From CACIIZ01 sp045565285 (lineage in GTDB: Bacteria; Pseudomonadota; Alphaproteobacteria; Rhodobacterales; Rhodobacteraceae), in contig JBJLFR010000018.1 of NCBI GenBank assembly GCA_045565285.1, forward strand, positions 1 through 64,000: 64,000 nucleotides of DNA. Direction: 5' to 3'. Positions within the stretch are counted from its first letter, which is position 1, and each line of letters begins with the position of its first letter. The position numbers were made by a program, and so were the translations under genes. Positions 16,800 to 26,653 of the stretch are shown here, piece by piece. The notes below the pieces were generated by a model, which searched no databases, was not told the DNA's origin, and saw nothing but the letters and a program-made list of their open reading frames with translations.

Positions 16800-18983
16800 T
16801 TGAATTTATCAAATATAAAAATTACTGATGATTTAATTCGCAACCACGGAATTACAAATAAAGAATATAAAATAATAATTGATCTCATTAATAGAGAACC
16901 TACTATTACAGAGCTTGGTATTTTTTCAGCAATGTGGAACGAACATTGTTCCTACAAATCAACAAAAAAATGGCTAAAAACGCTTCCTGTTTCAGGGCCT
17001 CAAGTTATATGTGGACCTGGGGAAAATGCTGGAATAATTGATATTGAGGATGGCTATGCTTTAGTTTTTAAAATTGAAAGTCATAACCACCCCTCTTTTA
17101 TAGATCCATTTCAAGGTTCTGCTACTGGGGTTGGGGGAATTTTAAGAGATATATTTACAATGGGAGCAAGACCCATAGTAACTATGAATGCACTAAGCTT
17201 TGGAACAAAAAAAAATAAAGTAAAAGGTCTTTTATCTGGTGTTGTAGAAGGTATAGGAAGTTATGGAAATAGTTTTGGAGTCCCAAATTTAGGAGGTGAA
17301 TTAAGATTCGATCCTTCATATGATGGGAATTGTCTAGTAAATGTCTTTGCTGCTGGTATTTTAAAAAAAGATAGTATTTTTTATTCTGGAGCAACTGAAA
17401 GTAATTTACCTTTAGTTTATTTAGGGGCAAAAACAGGTAGGGATGGAATAGGTGGGGCTACTATGGCTTCAAATGAATTCAATATTGATAAAGAAAATGA
17501 AAGACCAACTGTTCAAATTGGAGATCCCTTTATGGAAAAGTGTCTTTTAGAGGCTTGTTTGGAACTTATGAGAGCTGGTGCAGTCATTTCTATCCAAGAT
17601 ATGGGAGCAGCAGGACTTACATGTTCTGCTGTAGAGATGGCAGGTAAAGGGGAATTAGGTGTAATTTTGGATCTTGATAAAGTACCTACAAGGGAACCTG
17701 ATATGCATGCCTATGAAATGATGCTATCAGAAAGTCAAGAAAGAATGCTAATGACACTTGCTCCTGGTAAGGAAAAAAAAGCAAAACAAATCTTTCAAAA
17801 ATGGGATTTGGATTTTTCGATTATTGGGAAAACGATTCCAGAAGATAGATTTAAGATTTACCATCATTCAAAAATTGAGGCAGATCTACCTTTACAATCT
17901 CTATCAACTAAATCTCCAGAATATGACAGAAAATGGGATATTAAAATTAAAAAAAACATAATGCCAAACATAAATACTTTTAAAGTTAAACCAATGGAAG
18001 CTCTAAAAACTTTATTATCTAGTCCAAATTATTGTTCAAAAAAGATAGTTTGGGAACAGTTCGATCATATGGTTTTGGCAAATACAATTTTACCACCTGG
18101 TTCAAATGCGGGAATAGTTAGAATAAAAAATACGCAAAAGGCTATAGCCTGTAGTTTAGACTGCACTCCAAGATATTGTGAGCAAGACCCCATATTAGGC
18201 GGAAGTCAAGCAGTAGCAGAAACTTTTCGTAATTTGATCATATCAGGCGCTAAGCCTTTAGCAATTACTAATAATTTAAATTTTGGCAATCCTGAAAAAT
18301 CAGAAATCATGGGACAAATTGTTGGCTGTATAAAAGGTATTTCTGAGGCATCAAAGAAACTTGATATGCCTGTTATCTCTGGAAATGTAAGTCTTTATAA
18401 TGAAACAAATGGTAATTCAATTCTGCCAACTCCAACGATTGGAGGAGTTGGTATAGTAAAAAATATCAAAGACATCATAAAAATAAAAGCCAAAGTGAAT
18501 GATTGTTTGCTTTTAATTGGGGGGATTCCAAATCATCTTGGTCAATCTGCTTTTTTTCGAGAAGTTTTAAAAATTTCAGGAGAAAAAGCGGGGCCTGCAC
18601 CTAAAATTAATTATGAAAATGAAATTAATGTTGCCAATTTTATTAAAACAATTAATCATAAAAAATTAATTGTTGGAGGTCATGATATTTCAGATGGTGG
18701 CTTATTACTTGCTACAGCTGAAATTTGTATATTAAATAAGATAGGTTTTATTTTTAATCCAGAAGAATTAAGTTGGTTGTTTGGAGAAAATCAAGGACTT
18801 TACTTATTAATATGCGAGAAACAAAATGAAGAAACCATTATAAAGGCTGCAATTGCAAATAAGATACCATTGCAACAATTAGGTTGTTTTAATAATGGCA
18901 TATTTAAGATTGGAGATGAAACTGCTCAAATAGATGAACTAAAAAATATTTTTGATACTGGTCTAGATGATTTAATAAATTAA
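16800..18983 (+). CDS. purL: Phosphoribosylformylglycinamidine synthase subunit PurL
   Basis: Converts FGAR to FGAM in purine synthesis. The 727 residues are the small PurL type that needs separate PurS and PurQ: MWNEHCSYKSTK near residue 45, the ESHNHPS motif near 93, DMGAAGL near 266, and C-terminal GGHDISDGGL near 625. The start is TTG at 16800. purS and purQ are not in the window although they often sit just upstream. bolA and grxD follow, as in many alphaproteobacteria. Confidence 0.96.
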   Translation: MNLSNIKITDDLIRNHGITNKEYKIIIDLINREPTITELGIFSAMWNEHCSYKSTKKWLKTLPVSGPQVICGPGENAGIIDIEDGYALVFKIESHNHPSFIDPFQGSATGVGGILRDIFTMGARPIVTMNALSFGTKKNKVKGLLSGVVEGIGSYGNSFGVPNLGGELRFDPSYDGNCLVNVFAAGILKKDSIFYSGATESNLPLVYLGAKTGRDGIGGATMASNEFNIDKENERPTVQIGDPFMEKCLLEACLELMRAGAVISIQDMGAAGLTCSAVEMAGKGELGVILDLDKVPTREPDMHAYEMMLSESQERMLMTLAPGKEKKAKQIFQKWDLDFSIIGKTIPEDRFKIYHHSKIEADLPLQSLSTKSPEYDRKWDIKIKKNIMPNINTFKVKPMEALKTLLSSPNYCSKKIVWEQFDHMVLANTILPPGSNAGIVRIKNTQKAIACSLDCTPRYCEQDPILGGSQAVAETFRNLIISGAKPLAITNNLNFGNPEKSEIMGQIVGCIKGISEASKKLDMPVISGNVSLYNETNGNSILPTPTIGGVGIVKNIKDIIKIKAKVNDCLLLIGGIPNHLGQSAFFREVLKISGEKAGPAPKINYENEINVANFIKTINHKKLIVGGHDISDGGLLLATAEICILNKIGFIFNPEELSWLFGENQGLYLLICEKQNEETIIKAAIANKIPLQQLGCFNNGIFKIGDETAQIDELKNIFDTGLDDLIN

Positions 18984-19067
18984 CTTATATAAATTAGGGT
19001 ATATTATTATTAAAAAATAGTGTAAAAAAATTAAAATATAAAATTAGTAAAATTACTGGAATTTCAA

Positions 19068-19322
19068 ATGGCAATAGATGGTTTTGAAATAGAAGAACTA
19101 CTAAAAAAAGCATTTCCTAACGCAAATATACAAGTTGATGACTTAGCAGGAGATAGAAATCATTATTCAGCAATAATAATTGCAAAGGAATTTGAAGGAC
19201 TGACTAGGGTTAAACAACATCAATTAGTATATTCCGCACTCAAAGGAAAAATGGATGGGCCAAACGGCGTACTTCATGCACTAGCACTTACTACAAAAAT
19301 ACCGGAGAATAAAAATGGATAA
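19068..19322 (+). CDS. bolA: BolA family protein
   Basis: Small 84-residue BolA-fold protein, cytoplasmic partner of monothiol glutaredoxin in iron-sulfur cluster handling. It has the typical DLAGDRNHYSAIIIAKEFEGLTRVKQHQLVY core with the conserved HQLVY histidine and GPNGVLHALAL tail. It overlaps grxD by eight bases, which supports a paired role. Confidence 0.93.
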   Translation: MAIDGFEIEELLKKAFPNANIQVDDLAGDRNHYSAIIIAKEFEGLTRVKQHQLVYSALKGKMDGPNGVLHALALTTKIPENKNG

Positions 19323-19680
19323 AGCTATCAACGATATAAAAAATGAAATTTCTGAAAATGATGTTGTTCTTTATATGAAAGGAACATCTTCTATGCCCCA
19401 GTGTGGTTTTTCAAGTAAAGTGGCGGGTGTTTTAAACTATCTTGATGTACAATATAAAGATGTAAATGTATTAGCTGACGACAATTTAAGAGAAGGAATT
19501 AAACAATTTTCAAATTGGCCAACTATACCACAACTTTATATTAAAGGCGAATTTGTGGGTGGATGTGATATTATTACAGAAATGACCATTTCTGGAGAAT
19601 TAGAAGCTCTTTTTATTGAAAAAAACATTATTTTTAATTCAGACGCTGCAACTAAAATCAAAGAAGCTAATAAAGATTAA
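19315..19680 (+). CDS. grxD: Monothiol glutaredoxin, Grx4 family
   Basis: Iron-sulfur cluster carrier. The 121 residues include the CGFS active site (C30, PQCGFSSK), WPTIPQLYIKGEFVGGCDI near residue 64 and TMSGEL-type end (TISGELEALF). Overlap with bolA suggests that a BolA-Grx heterodimer is made in matched amounts. Confidence 0.95.
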   Translation: MDKAINDIKNEISENDVVLYMKGTSSMPQCGFSSKVAGVLNYLDVQYKDVNVLADDNLREGIKQFSNWPTIPQLYIKGEFVGGCDIITEMTISGELEALFIEKNIIFNSDAATKIKEANKD

Positions 19681-19689
19681 ATTTTTTTA

Positions 19690-20184
19690 TTAAAAAAGTT
19701 CTTGTTGATCAGAACTATTTTCTTTTGATTTATCAAGTTTTTCTTCTTCCTTATCCTCAAGAATATTCCTGTTTTTGTCTTCTATAAGTGCATTTAGTCT
19801 AAACTGTATTGATTTAAGGATTTTCTCTAATGAATTATCATCCATATATAAATCAGTATTTTCTTCTTTTTCATAAATTTTTGAATCATTATTTTCACTA
19901 GCTAATTTTTGATTTTTATTTTTTAAGGTTAATATTTTGTTTTGTAATTCAACAATTTCATTAGATTTTCCATAAAACTCTTCCTCAACTGCTTTAAGAC
20001 GACCACCAATCATTAATCCGGCCATAAGCAAAAGTTTAACGTCAGAAACTTTTCCAAGACTATTAATTATATTTTTTGCTTCTTTATCCAATTCTTCAGA
20101 TGCTGCTAACACATCTTTTTCTTCTCCAGGGTTGCATGCTATTGTATATTTTTTACCACCTATAGAAATTTCAACCTCAGACAT
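19690..20184 (-). CDS. zapA: Cell division protein ZapA-like
   Basis: Z-ring associated protein. The first 70 residues carry the ZapA fold (VEISIGGKKYTIACNPGEE, then LLLMAGLMIGGRL), followed by a coiled coil and a charged tail to residue 164, longer than E. coli ZapA (109) but normal for alphaproteobacteria. Its start overlaps the end of the upstream coiled-coil gene by eight bases. Convergent with grxD. Confidence 0.82.
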   Translation of the reverse strand: MSEVEISIGGKKYTIACNPGEEKDVLAASEELDKEAKNIINSLGKVSDVKLLLMAGLMIGGRLKAVEEEFYGKSNEIVELQNKILTLKNKNQKLASENNDSKIYEKEENTDLYMDDNSLEKILKSIQFRLNALIEDKNRNILEDKEEEKLDKSKENSSDQQELF

Positions 20185-20440
20185 TTTCTTCTCCTAAAAT
20201 AGATTTTAGCTCTTCTATAATATTATTAAAGTTATCAAGATCTTTTTGATGTTCTTTTTTTAAATTTAAAAGCTTTTCTTTTAAAAGGGAATTTTCTTTT
20301 TCTAAATTATTAATTTTTTCCTTTTTTGTATTATTATCTGGATAAAGATTCTCGTTTTTCAAATTAAAATTGGACATAGTCATTTCAATCTTAGAGATTG
20401 TTTCATAGATTTTTTTTTCTAATTCCTTAATCTCAGTCAT
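20177..20440 (-). CDS. Small coiled-coil protein upstream of zapA (DUF4164-like)
   Basis: An 87-residue protein that is almost all predicted coiled coil (repeats of L/I with E/K, e.g. LEKENSLLKEKLLNLKKEH). Similar small coiled-coil genes (DUF4164 and related) sit directly upstream of zapA in alphaproteobacteria, and the eight-base overlap implies joint expression. It probably works with ZapA at the division site; that is inference. Confidence 0.65.
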   Translation of the reverse strand: MTEIKELEKKIYETISKIEMTMSNFNLKNENLYPDNNTKKEKINNLEKENSLLKEKLLNLKKEHQKDLDNFNNIIEELKSILGEENV

Positions 20441-20656
20441 TTTTTTGCCCTTACATTGATTAAAGTTTTTTCAATTATATTTATAGTTCTAATAGATTAA
20501 CAACAAAAAATATATTTTTTTATAAAAGAACTTTGTTAAACTTGTGTAATGGATTTTTTTTTAAGAAGTCTAGTAAAAGCTATTGTCAACAAAATTCATA
20601 AGATATATTGAGTCATAATTATATTAATGTCCGCAATTTAAAATACTGGAAATTAA

Positions 20657-22678
20657 ATGGATATAGATAACTTAAAGAAAAATTTTAATGAGCACTGGAA
20701 AAAAGCATCTGCCATTAGGATGTTATCAATTGATGCAGTACAAAAAGCAAAATCAGGTCACCCTGGAATGCCTATGGGAATGGCCGATGTTTGCACTGTA
20801 TTATTTGGAAATCATCTGAAATTTGATCCTAAAAATCCTAACTGGCCTGATAGAGATAGGTTTATTTTATCGGCTGGCCACGGATCTATGCTTCTCTATT
20901 CAATTTTATATTTAACTGGTTATGACGATATAAATTTAGATGATATAAAAAAATTTCGTCAAATTAATTCAAAAACAGCTGGTCATCCAGAATTTGGTCA
21001 TATTAAAGGAATAGAAACCACAACTGGACCATTAGGCCAAGGTTTAGCTACTGGAGTAGGAATGGCTATTGCTGAACTAATTTTAAGAAAAAAATGGGGT
21101 AAAAACCTTATTAACCACAAAACATATGTATTAGCTGGCGATGGTTGTTTGATGGAAGGTATAAGTCAAGAAGCAATTACACTTGCAGGCAAACATGAGT
21201 TGTCAAATTTAATCGTATTATGGGATAATAATGGAATTACAATTGATGGAGATTTAAATAAATCGTGTGTTACAAATCAAATTGATAGATTTAAATCCGC
21301 TAATTGGTCGACATTTGAGTGTAATGGACATGATCCTGAAGAAATTGATGTAACTATTAAAAAAGCAAAAAAAAGTAACTTACCTTCTTTAATAAGTTGT
21401 AAAACAATAATTGGCTATGGTTCCCCAAACAAAGCTGGTACTGCCGGAGTACACGGTTCGCCTTTAGGGGAGGAAGAAATTGAACTTGTTAGAAAATTAT
21501 TTGAGTGGGATTATAAACCTTTTGATATACCCCAAGAATCTACTGATGCTTGGTATAATATTGGTACTAAAAATTTAGACTTAAGAAAAAAATGGACTGA
21601 TAATTTAAATAATTTACCACAAAAAAAGAGAAAATCTTTTTTACAGTCTATTTCAGGTGAAATTCCAAGCAATCTAAAAAATAAATTCAATATTTTTAAA
21701 AAAACTATAATTACTGAACAACCCACAATTGCAACAAGAAAATCGTCTGAACTATCTTTAAAAGTAGTTAATAAAAATATTCCTTATACAATAGGAGGAT
21801 CTGCAGATCTTACTGGATCTAATAATACATTGACACCTGATTTAAGTATATTTTCTCCTGGAAATCCATATGGAAGATATATTCATTATGGAATAAGAGA
21901 ACATGCAATGGCTGCAGCAATGAATGGTATTTCACTTCACGGTGGTCTTATTCCATATGGAGGAACTTTTTTAGCATTTACAGATTATGCTCGGGGTGCA
22001 ATTAGACTATCATCTTTAATGAAAATAAGAGTTATATATGTTATGACACATGATAGCATTGGGTTAGGTGAAGACGGCCCTACTCATCAACCAATAGAGC
22101 ATCTAGCAATGTTAAGGGCAACACCTAATATGTATGTATTTAGACCGGCAGATACTATTGAAACTGCAGAAACTTGGGAAATTGCATTAGAAAATAAAAA
22201 AACTCCTTCAACTATTGCATTATCTAGACAAAATTTACCCACAGTTAGAAAAAAATATTCTTCAAAAAATTTAACTAGCTATGGAGCATATATAATTAGT
22301 GAAACTAAATTGGTAAAAAAAGTAGTACTAGTTGCTTCTGGATCTGAGGTTTCAATTGCATTAAATGCAAAAACAATTTTAGAAAATGAAGGAATTGGAA
22401 CTAGAGTAGTATCAATGCCTTGTTGGGAGTTATTTGAAAAACAAGATCAAAAGTATCAAAGAAAAGTATTAACCTCTAGTTGCTTAACAGTAGCGATTGA
22501 AGCAGCATCACCGATGGGTTGGGATAAGTGGTTGCATGCTGGTTGGAGAAAAAATAAAAATAATTTTTTTATTGGTATTAATGATTTTGGAGCTTCAGCA
22601 CCTGCACCAGATCTTTATAAATTTTTTGGGATAACCCCAGAAAATATTGTGAATAAAATTAAAGATAAATTAATATAA
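20657..22678 (+). CDS. tkt: Transketolase
   Basis: Thiamine-diphosphate enzyme of the pentose-phosphate pathway. The 673 residues carry GHPGMPMGMAD near residue 36, the ThDP/Mg motif GDGCLMEGISQEA near 157 ending in DNNGITIDG, the catalytic GEDGPTHQPIEHLA near 475, and DFGASAPAPDLYKFFG near the end. The 216 bases upstream, shared with the divergent zapA pair, hold no RNA I can recognise. Confidence 0.97.
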   Translation: MDIDNLKKNFNEHWKKASAIRMLSIDAVQKAKSGHPGMPMGMADVCTVLFGNHLKFDPKNPNWPDRDRFILSAGHGSMLLYSILYLTGYDDINLDDIKKFRQINSKTAGHPEFGHIKGIETTTGPLGQGLATGVGMAIAELILRKKWGKNLINHKTYVLAGDGCLMEGISQEAITLAGKHELSNLIVLWDNNGITIDGDLNKSCVTNQIDRFKSANWSTFECNGHDPEEIDVTIKKAKKSNLPSLISCKTIIGYGSPNKAGTAGVHGSPLGEEEIELVRKLFEWDYKPFDIPQESTDAWYNIGTKNLDLRKKWTDNLNNLPQKKRKSFLQSISGEIPSNLKNKFNIFKKTIITEQPTIATRKSSELSLKVVNKNIPYTIGGSADLTGSNNTLTPDLSIFSPGNPYGRYIHYGIREHAMAAAMNGISLHGGLIPYGGTFLAFTDYARGAIRLSSLMKIRVIYVMTHDSIGLGEDGPTHQPIEHLAMLRATPNMYVFRPADTIETAETWEIALENKKTPSTIALSRQNLPTVRKKYSSKNLTSYGAYIISETKLVKKVVLVASGSEVSIALNAKTILENEGIGTRVVSMPCWELFEKQDQKYQRKVLTSSCLTVAIEAASPMGWDKWLHAGWRKNKNNFFIGINDFGASAPAPDLYKFFGITPENIVNKIKDKLI

Positions 22679-22696
22679 ATTTTTTCAAGATACAAA

Positions 22697-23884
22697 ATGG
22701 CTATTAAAACACTAAGTAACTATAATATCGCTAATAAAAACATATTAGTAAGAGTTGACTTAAATGTTCCCATAGAAAATGGAGAAATATCTGATAATTC
22801 AAGAATTGTTAGTGCTATTCCTACTATTAAAGCTATTCAATCTTTTGGAGGAAAATCCATTTTGATTTCTCATTTTGGAAGACCTAATGGATTATATAAT
22901 AAGGAGCTTAGTCTAAATAAAGTTGTTCCTACTTTGGAGAAGCTATTGAATTTTCCTGTTAAATTTTCTCCTGAACTAATTGGAAAAAATGTTTTACAAA
23001 TAATTGATAGCCTTAAAAGTGGTGAGATTTTATTATTAGAAAATACTAGATTTTATGCAGAAGAAGAAATTAATGACGAAAACTTTTCTAAAGAGTTATC
23101 TAAATTAGGTGATATTTTTTGTAACGATGCATTTTCAGTAGCTCATAGAGCGCATGCTTCAAATGTTGGTGTTGCTAAATTGCTACCTAATTGTGTTGGC
23201 CATTTAATGAAAAAAGAAATTGATGCATTAGAAAATGTTTTAAAAAAACCAAAAAAACCTTTAACTGCTGTAGTTGGTGGTGCAAAAATTTCTACAAAAT
23301 TAGATTTGCTTCTAAATTTAATCAAAAAGGTAGATTTTTTAGTTATTGGTGGAGGAATGGCTAATACGTTTCTTTTTGCACAAGGGCTTCAGATTGGAAA
23401 TTCCTTATGTGAAAAAAATTTAAAAGAGACATGCTTGAACGTTATTGTAGCAGCTAAAGAAAATAATTGTGAAATTATTCTTCCACATGACGTAGTATTA
23501 GCTTCAAAATTTGTAGCTAATGCTAATTTTAGTATTAAGGATGTTAAAAATATCAGTAGTAATGATATGATTTTAGATATTGGACCTTCTAGTTGCGATA
23601 AAATTAATAAAATCTTCTCAATATCAAAAACTCTCATTTGGAATGGTCCTATGGGAGCTTTTGAATTAGAACCATTTGATAAAGGAACTATTAGTACTTC
23701 ATTATATGCCTCAGAACTTACAAAAAATGGTAAACTAATATCAGTCGCTGGCGGTGGTGATACTATATCAGCATTAAAAAAGTCGAAAGCTGAAAAGAAT
23801 TTTACTTATGTATCTTTAGCAGGAGGAGCTTTTTTAGAATGGATGGAAGGAAAAAGTTTACCTGGTATTGAAAGTTTATTATAA
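22697..23884 (+). CDS. pgk: Phosphoglycerate kinase
   Basis: Glycolytic and gluconeogenic kinase of 3-phosphoglycerate. The 395 residues show RVDLNVP near residue 20, SHFGRP near 58, ENTRFY near 118, and the C-terminal nucleotide loop VAGGGDTISALKK. It follows transketolase by 18 bases. In many alphaproteobacteria a gap gene lies between tkt and pgk; it is missing here. Confidence 0.97.
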   Translation: MAIKTLSNYNIANKNILVRVDLNVPIENGEISDNSRIVSAIPTIKAIQSFGGKSILISHFGRPNGLYNKELSLNKVVPTLEKLLNFPVKFSPELIGKNVLQIIDSLKSGEILLLENTRFYAEEEINDENFSKELSKLGDIFCNDAFSVAHRAHASNVGVAKLLPNCVGHLMKKEIDALENVLKKPKKPLTAVVGGAKISTKLDLLLNLIKKVDFLVIGGGMANTFLFAQGLQIGNSLCEKNLKETCLNVIVAAKENNCEIILPHDVVLASKFVANANFSIKDVKNISSNDMILDIGPSSCDKINKIFSISKTLIWNGPMGAFELEPFDKGTISTSLYASELTKNGKLISVAGGGDTISALKKSKAEKNFTYVSLAGGAFLEWMEGKSLPGIESLL

Positions 23885-23932
23885 TATTTTTAAATTTTTA
23901 ATAACTTTATAAGCTTCAAAAAAATAATTAAA

Positions 23933-24256
23933 TTGATAAATTTTTTTTCGATATTTAAAAATGTTAAATACTTTTTGATTAACTTTTTCATGTTAGTGAA
24001 TTTACTAATTTTTTTTCTATATTTCACTTATGCTGCAATATTTGGAAATAATGGTTTAAAAAAAAATATTGATCTAGAATTTCAAATTATGGAACTAAAT
24101 AATAATCTAATTTCATTAGAAAAAGTCATGCATGACATAGAGACAAAAACATCAAAACTTAATAAGAATAACTTGGATTTAGATTTATTAGACCAGCAAT
24201 CAAGAATTGTTCTTGGACTAATTAGAACTGATGAAATTATGATTATTGAGAAATAA
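23933..24256 (+). CDS. ftsB: Septum formation initiator FtsB/DivIC-like
   Basis: Bitopic membrane protein of the divisome. The 107 residues have a single transmembrane helix near residues 14-36 (FLINFFMLVNLLIFFLYFTY), then a short coiled coil (LEFQIMELNNNLISLEKVM) and a periplasmic tail ending DEIMIIEK. TTG start. FtsB-like genes next to pdhA are standard in alphaproteobacteria, where the usual upstream neighbour is eno; here it is pgk. Confidence 0.82.
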   Translation: MINFFSIFKNVKYFLINFFMLVNLLIFFLYFTYAAIFGNNGLKKNIDLEFQIMELNNNLISLEKVMHDIETKTSKLNKNNLDLDLLDQQSRIVLGLIRTDEIMIIEK

Positions 24257-24274
24257 TTTTTATTGTGTAATTTA

Positions 24275-24292
24275 TAGTTTAAAGCTAAACTA
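24275..24292. promoter_or_regulatory. Inverted repeat next to the pdhA start codon
   Basis: TAGTTTA and TAAACTA arms, loop AAGC, end four bases before the pdhA ATG, exactly where a ribosome-binding site should be; no Shine-Dalgarno sequence is otherwise visible. It could be a repressor site controlling the pyruvate dehydrogenase genes or an RNA hairpin masking the start. Confidence 0.4.
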
Positions 24293-24296
24293 AATT

Positions 24297-25268
24297 ATGA
24301 TTAACAAAATTAAATTAGATACCTACCTAAAAATTTATAAAAAAATGCTTTTGATTCGTAGATTTGAAGAAAAGGCTGGACAATTATACGGAATGGGTAA
24401 AATCGGAGGATTTTGTCATTTATATATAGGACAAGAAGCCGTAGTTGTAGGAGTGGACTCTGTCAAAAAGAAAGGTGACCAAGTAATAACATCATATAGA
24501 GATCATGGTCATATGTTATCTTGTGGAATGGATCCTAAAGGTGTTATGGCAGAATTAACTGGAAAAAAAACAGGCTATTCCAAAGGTAAAGGTGGATCTA
24601 TGCATATGTTCAGCAAATCAGTTGATTTCTATGGAGGGCATGGAATAGTAGCTGCTCAAGTTCCAATTGGAGCTGGATTAGCTTTTTCAAATAAATTTAA
24701 AAAAAATAAATCTGTATGTTTTACCTATTTTGGTGATGGTGCTGCTAATCAGGGACAGATTTATGAAACTTTTAATATGGCTTCTCTTTGGAAATTACCT
24801 GTAGTTTTTATAATTGAAAATAATCAGTATGCAATGGGTACTTCAATAGATAGAGCATCATCAACTCCAAAACTCTATTCAAGAGGTCAAGCCTTTAATA
24901 TTCCTGGAAAATTGGTAGATGGAATGGATGTTTTAGAAGTAGGCAAAGCCACAGAAATCGCTGCTTCAAATTGTAGGAATGGGAATGGCCCTTATATATT
25001 GGAAATGAATACATACAGATATAAAGGGCATTCTATGTCTGACCCAGCAAAGTACCGAACCAGAGAGGAAGTTCAAAATATTAAAGATAAAAAAGACCCT
25101 ATTGAAAATTTTCAAAAATATCTTTTGAAACATGGTCTTGAAGAGGATGAATTTAAAAAAATTGATCAGAATATAAAGGTAATTATTTCTGAAGCTGCAG
25201 ACTTTGCTATTGAAAGTGAGGAACCTGAATTATCTGATTTATTTGAGAATATATATTTAAAAAATTAG
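24297..25268 (+). CDS. pdhA: Pyruvate dehydrogenase E1 component alpha subunit
   Basis: Thiamine-dependent decarboxylase subunit that starts the pyruvate to acetyl-CoA reaction. The 323 residues have RRFEEKAGQLYGMGKIGGFCHLYIGQEA, the ThDP motif GDGAANQGQ ending in IENNQYAMGTS, and the phosphorylation-loop-like TYRYKGHSMSDPAKYR. First gene of pdhA-pdhB-pdhC. Confidence 0.96.
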   Translation: MINKIKLDTYLKIYKKMLLIRRFEEKAGQLYGMGKIGGFCHLYIGQEAVVVGVDSVKKKGDQVITSYRDHGHMLSCGMDPKGVMAELTGKKTGYSKGKGGSMHMFSKSVDFYGGHGIVAAQVPIGAGLAFSNKFKKNKSVCFTYFGDGAANQGQIYETFNMASLWKLPVVFIIENNQYAMGTSIDRASSTPKLYSRGQAFNIPGKLVDGMDVLEVGKATEIAASNCRNGNGPYILEMNTYRYKGHSMSDPAKYRTREEVQNIKDKKDPIENFQKYLLKHGLEEDEFKKIDQNIKVIISEAADFAIESEEPELSDLFENIYLKN

Positions 25269-25289
25269 TAGTAATGAGATTTTTTTATA

Positions 25290-26645
25290 ATGAACGATAG
25301 TGAAATACTTATGCCAGCTTTATCACCAACAATGGAAGAAGGTGGGATTGCAAAGTGGTTAGTTAAACCTGGAGACATCATAAGTGCTGGTGATATAATT
25401 GCTGAAATAGAAACTGATAAGGCAATAATGGAATTTGAATCTGCAAGCGATGGTACAATTAAAGAATTATTAGTTAAAGAAGGAACTACTCAAATAAAAG
25501 TAAACACACCTATTGCTTTAATTGATGACAACTCAATTCCATCAAAAGTGGAAAATATAATCTCAAAACCTAATAATGAAACTTCATCTTCAAAAGATAA
25601 TAATCTTCACATTTCAAAACCTATTTCTGAGAATATGAAGGAATTAAAAGTAAAAGACAGTAACAAAATATTTACTGTAAGAGAGGCTATAAGAGATGCT
25701 TTAGCTGAAGAGATGCGAGTAGATAAAAATGTTTTTTTGATGGGAGAAGAAGTTGCAGAGTATCAAGGAGCATATAAAGTTTCACAGGGACTTTTAGATG
25801 AGTTTGGCAGTGATCGCGTTATTGATACACCAATAACTGAGCATGGTTTTACTGGTTTAGCTGCAGGTGCTGCATTCGGAGGATTAAAGCCCGTAGTTGA
25901 ATTTATGACTTTTAATTTTTCTTTACAAGCAATGGATCAAATAATCAATACATGCGCCAAAACATTATATATGTCAGGTGGACAGATGAATTGTCCAATT
26001 GTTTTAAGAGGTCCCAACGGTGCAGCTTCACAAGTTGCAGCACAACATTCCCAAGATTTTGCACCATGGTTTGCATCAGTGCCAGGTTTGAAAGTTATAC
26101 AACCATTTTCAGCAGCCGATGCCAAAGGACTCTTAAAATCTGCAATACGAGACCCAAATCCTGTGATTTTTTTAGAAAATGAGATATTATATAATGATAA
26201 GTCTGCTTCATCAGAAATTAATGATCTTTTAATTCCTATTGGAAAAGCAAAAATTTTATTAGAAGGTACAGATATAACTTTATTAAGTTATGGGATTGGA
26301 ATAAAACATTCATTATCAGCAATCAAATTAGCTAATGATATTGGTATCAGTGTTGAATTAATAGATCTAAGATCTCTAAGACCAATTGATTATGAGACTA
26401 TTTTTGATTCTATTAAAAAAACAAATCGATGTATTACAGTTGAAGAGTGCTTTCCAATTTGTTCAATAGGAAATCACTTATCTGCTACAATTATGGAGAA
26501 TATCTTTGATTATCTAGATTCACCAGTTATAAATTGTTCTGGAAAGGATGTACCAATGCCTTATGCTAAAAATCTTGAAGAAGCCGCTCTCATCAATCCT
26601 GAAGAAATTTTTGAGATCATAAAAAAAGTTACCTATCAGGACTAA
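25290..26645 (+). CDS. pdhB: Pyruvate dehydrogenase E1 component beta subunit with N-terminal lipoyl domain
   Basis: Residues 1-75 form a lipoyl domain with the lipoylated lysine in EIETDKAIMEFES; residues about 125-451 are the transketolase-like E1 beta body (FTVREAIRDALAEEM, DTPITEHGFTGLAAGAA, RGPNGAASQVAAQHSQDF). A lipoyl domain fused to E1 beta is a known alphaproteobacterial trait. The linker between is charged and poor in Ala/Pro. Confidence 0.96.
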   Translation: MNDSEILMPALSPTMEEGGIAKWLVKPGDIISAGDIIAEIETDKAIMEFESASDGTIKELLVKEGTTQIKVNTPIALIDDNSIPSKVENIISKPNNETSSSKDNNLHISKPISENMKELKVKDSNKIFTVREAIRDALAEEMRVDKNVFLMGEEVAEYQGAYKVSQGLLDEFGSDRVIDTPITEHGFTGLAAGAAFGGLKPVVEFMTFNFSLQAMDQIINTCAKTLYMSGGQMNCPIVLRGPNGAASQVAAQHSQDFAPWFASVPGLKVIQPFSAADAKGLLKSAIRDPNPVIFLENEILYNDKSASSEINDLLIPIGKAKILLEGTDITLLSYGIGIKHSLSAIKLANDIGISVELIDLRSLRPIDYETIFDSIKKTNRCITVEECFPICSIGNHLSATIMENIFDYLDSPVINCSGKDVPMPYAKNLEEAALINPEEIFEIIKKVTYQD

Positions 26646-26653
26646 TTAAAAAT

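Noticed and set aside
20441..20656. Possible 6S RNA next to zapA, where some alphaproteobacteria encode it.
   Set aside because: No long near-complementary arms or conserved bubble could be found; the region looks like a divergent promoter spacer.
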